From Metridium senile (lineage: Eukaryota > Cnidaria > Anthozoa > Actiniaria > Metridiidae): DNA of 64,000 bases. The notes below the pieces were generated by a model. The model was not told the DNA's origin, did no database searches, and saw only the letters and a program-made list of their open reading frames with translations. Each line of letters opens with the position of its first letter. The stretch's first letter is position 1. The position numbers and the translations under genes were made by a program. Where the stretch lies: assembly GCA_949775045.1 (NCBI GenBank), contig OX459100.1, positions 8,963,194-9,027,193 of the forward strand, in the 5' to 3' direction. This document shows, in pieces, positions 21,737 to 64,000 of this stretch.

Positions 21737-21872
21737 CCGTCAGTACAGCGGTCTTCTTTACAACATGGTGAATGCCCTTGGGAGGTGGTGATGCAAAAAT
21801 TCCCGTTTTCGACACAAATACAGCTCTTCTGCAGCTGAAAAGTCTTCAATTTTAAAAGTATAAGCAGCAGCT
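21737..21872. promoter_or_regulatory. Bidirectional promoter between the F-box and MROH1-like genes
   Basis: Only 136 bp separate two divergent start codons, so both 5' UTRs and core promoters must overlap here or extend into the genes. No TATA box is evident. Inferred from spacing alone. Confidence 0.55.
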
Positions 21873-61934
<40,062 letters not shown>

Positions 61935-62385
61935 CCAATCAAACCGTTCCTCCATCGACCTGCAAAGCTTCACGGGATACTATAAGTAAATTAGAATATT
62001 AATGCGGTCACCAAGGCCAAACAAAATTAAGTGAAATTATAGAAACAACCAACTAATTGCAAATTATGGAAAGCCGGTCAAAATGCAATAAGCACTAAAA
62101 TATCAAAAATTATATTAATTGTTACATATGTTCGAATCAAATTTTAAAAACATGGTTATGGCTCGAATACCAGCGGTTGTGTTGGATAAGAGCATGCGTA
62201 CTGCTTAGCAAAGTAAGTTGGACAACAAACTGGAACCATGCGGTTTCTGAATCAGAGCATTCGTGATAGCTACAAGTTGAACACAAAATTAGCGGTTTTC
62301 TTTAGTTCGAGCATGCGTTGTTATCACGAAAGTATAGACGAATCAAAATGAAATGCTGCGCATGCGTATTAGCTTAGTTGAAATC

Positions 62386-62391
62386 AATAAA
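62386..62391 (+). terminator. Candidate poly(A) signal of the MROH1-like gene
   Basis: AATAAA in CAATAAACTAATTCTC, the first consensus signal after the TAG stop at 61934. Confidence 0.45.
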
Positions 62392-62639
62392 CTAATTCTC
62401 AAGTGACAGATCGTTCTGGTTGTTGAGCCAACCATTTGTTTGTACATCACTGAAGACCTCTTCTGAGAACAATTATCGGCTAAAGAAAGATCTAACCTGC
62501 AGAGATAGGCTGACAAACCTGTCGACCTAGTGAAACGGTTCCCTGCTATTCAATATGTAGGGTTGATACTAATCCAAGCGGCGTTGAGATTTGATCTCGA
62601 AAATCAGTTTTTAATCGATAACAACAAAACTTGTAATCG

Positions 62640-63110
62640 TCCAACACTTCATGTTCATTTTTTATTTTGGAAGAAGCGGTTTTGGATGTGAAAATGTGCC
62701 TTTATTTCACTATATTCGTGTTTATTTTTTATTTTGGAACAAGTGGTTTTGGATGTGAAAATGTACCTTTATTTTACTGTATTCATGTTTATTTTTTATT
62801 CTGGAACAAGTGGTGTTGGATGTGAAAATGTACCTTTACTATATTCATGTTTATTTTTTATTCTGGAACAAGTGGTTTTGGGTGTGAAAATGTACCTTAT
62901 TTCACTATATTCTTGTTTTTTTATTTTTTTTATTCTGGAACAAGTAGTTTTGGATGTGAAAATGTACCTTTACTATATTCATGTTTATTTTTTATTCTGG
63001 AACAAGTGGTGTTGGATGTGAAAATGTACCTTTACTTCACTATATTCATGATTTTTTTTTATTCTGGAACAAGTAGTTTCTGATGTAAAAAGTGTACCTA
63101 TTTCACTATA
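62640..63110. repeat. Minisatellite of about 65-85 bp, seven units
   Basis: Each unit: TTTTTTATTCTGGAACAAGT, then GGTTTTGGATGTGAAAATGT, then ACCTTTATTTCACTATATTC. Length variation comes from deletions in the last block. It lies 700 bp past the MROH1-like stop. Confidence 0.9.
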
Positions 63111-63843
63111 CCTGGCTACTTTACACCTTTGAGAAAGATCAAAAACTGCGCAGCGAAATAAACTCATAACTTTGAAGGTTTTTCAGACAATTAAGTGCTC
63201 CTCTGCAAAAATCCGTTTCCTTAATTCAAAGGTGAAAATGCGATAATAGAGTTTTGTCGAGTGCTGAATTACCGCCAGCTTTTCTTTTGTACAAATTGGT
63301 CCACTAAAAGGTCAAAACTACTAACAGGTTCCGCGTTATAGCCGCCACTTCATTTTTACAATGAACAGCTTTTCCGCCAGGAAACTCTTTCTAAAAGGTC
63401 AAAAAACTTGAATGGCGTGTAGACTTAATTACCGACACTTAAGCCAGCTTTTCCGTTTGCAAATCTCGTCTCTTGTGAAGGTTAAGAACCATGGTAAACT
63501 ATGACTTAAATAGTGGCTTCTGTAGTTGGCTGTCTGCGAAAAAGCTTATCTTAAAAGTTCAAAACTGCATTGAAGTGTAATTTGTAATCTAATTACTGCT
63601 AATAGTCGACAACTGCAGAAAATTGTGAGATTACAACACGTAGTTTTATCTGCAAAACCTTAGACGTTTAGATGCGGGAGCTAAATTTCTTCAGCTTTTT
63701 TAGCCTGTCTTCAAAATTCTCTCAAAGGTCAAGAACTACACTGAGCTAAATGACCAGCCACTCAGCATCACCGAATACACAGCTTAATCTCAGTGGGTAA
63801 TGTTTGCGTCATCACCCACTAAGCTCCTCATGACAGTGGACTT

Positions 63844-64000
63844 CTAACATTGTTGACAGCAGTGATTACTGTAAGTAGCGTTGCGATCCTTGTCATTTAG
63901 CATTCGGCTACCTTCCCTCAGAAACAACTCAACAACTCTGTCTACGACAACGTTGTCTTCTAACAACTCAACGTTTAGGTTCTTCAAATTCAGCATTGCG
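63844..64000 (-). CDS. Possible terminal exon of a minus-strand gene, cut by the window end
   Basis: An open minus-strand frame runs in from the window edge to TAG at 63846-63844, about 52 codons, containing VELLEDNVVVDRVVELFLRE then GSRMLNDKDRN. The charged, helix-like composition is unlike the surrounding repeats, so it may be the 3' end of a convergent gene. No family recognised, and the start or acceptor is outside the window. Confidence 0.3.
   Translation of the reverse strand, partial: AMLNLKNLNVELLEDNVVVDRVVELFLREGSRMLNDKDRNATYSNHCCQQC

Larger units (their letters stand above)
61935..63843. other. 3' flank of the MROH1-like gene
   Basis: A poly(A) signal AATAAA is at 62386-62391, about 450 bp past the stop. 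A minisatellite follows at 62640-63110. 63130-63740 holds a degenerate repeat in which AAAGGTCAAAAACT recurs roughly every 90-100 bp, often preceded by AGCTTTTCC. No gene is recognised before 63844. Confidence 0.55.

Overview
This is eukaryotic, animal-type DNA: split genes with GT-AG introns, long AT-rich introns full of ATC/GAT-type microsatellites, many inverted-repeat (MITE-like) elements, tRNA-SINE and LINE debris, and one nuclear tRNA gene. The gene content (core-1 galactosyltransferases, an MROH1-type HEAT protein, a mucin-like membrane protein, a selenocysteine MsrA) suggests a marine invertebrate. A cnidarian such as a sea anemone is my best guess, by inference only.

Layout. 1-2.4 kb: a MITE interrupted by a hAT-like 1-kb palindrome, then a 310-bp tandem duplication. 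2.4-8 kb: two intronless paralogues of core-1 beta-1,3-galactosyltransferase (C1GALT1 family) separated by MITEs. 8.4-10.4 kb: a small three-exon gene for a Ser/Thr-rich single-pass membrane protein. 12.0-15.7 kb, minus strand: a three-exon methionine-S-sulfoxide reductase A whose catalytic codon is TGA, so probably a selenoprotein. A MULE-like element sits in its first intron. 17.5-19.4 kb: a two-exon short-chain dehydrogenase/reductase with the enoyl-ACP-reductase-type Tyr-x6-Lys spacing. 20.9 kb, minus: tRNA-Asp(GTC). 21.0-21.7 kb, minus: an F-box protein gene, head to head with the next gene.

21.9-61.9 kb, plus: one 42-exon gene for an MROH1 (HEATR7A)-type HEAT-repeat protein. The exons join to 4947 nt, giving 1648 residues with every splice phase consistent. 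Its introns carry nearly all the repeats. The last 2 kb hold the 3' flank, a minisatellite and a possible minus-strand terminal exon at the window edge.

The two most unusual things are (1) the TGA-containing msrA, and (2) at least five arrays in the MROH1 gene where a tandem repeat spans or abuts an exon-intron boundary, so that the splice donor or acceptor itself is copied up to 17 times. A sixth junction has a single extra copy. Otherwise the genes show no operon-like functional grouping. The only possible link is that core-1 galactosyltransferases act on mucin-like substrates such as the neighbouring membrane protein.
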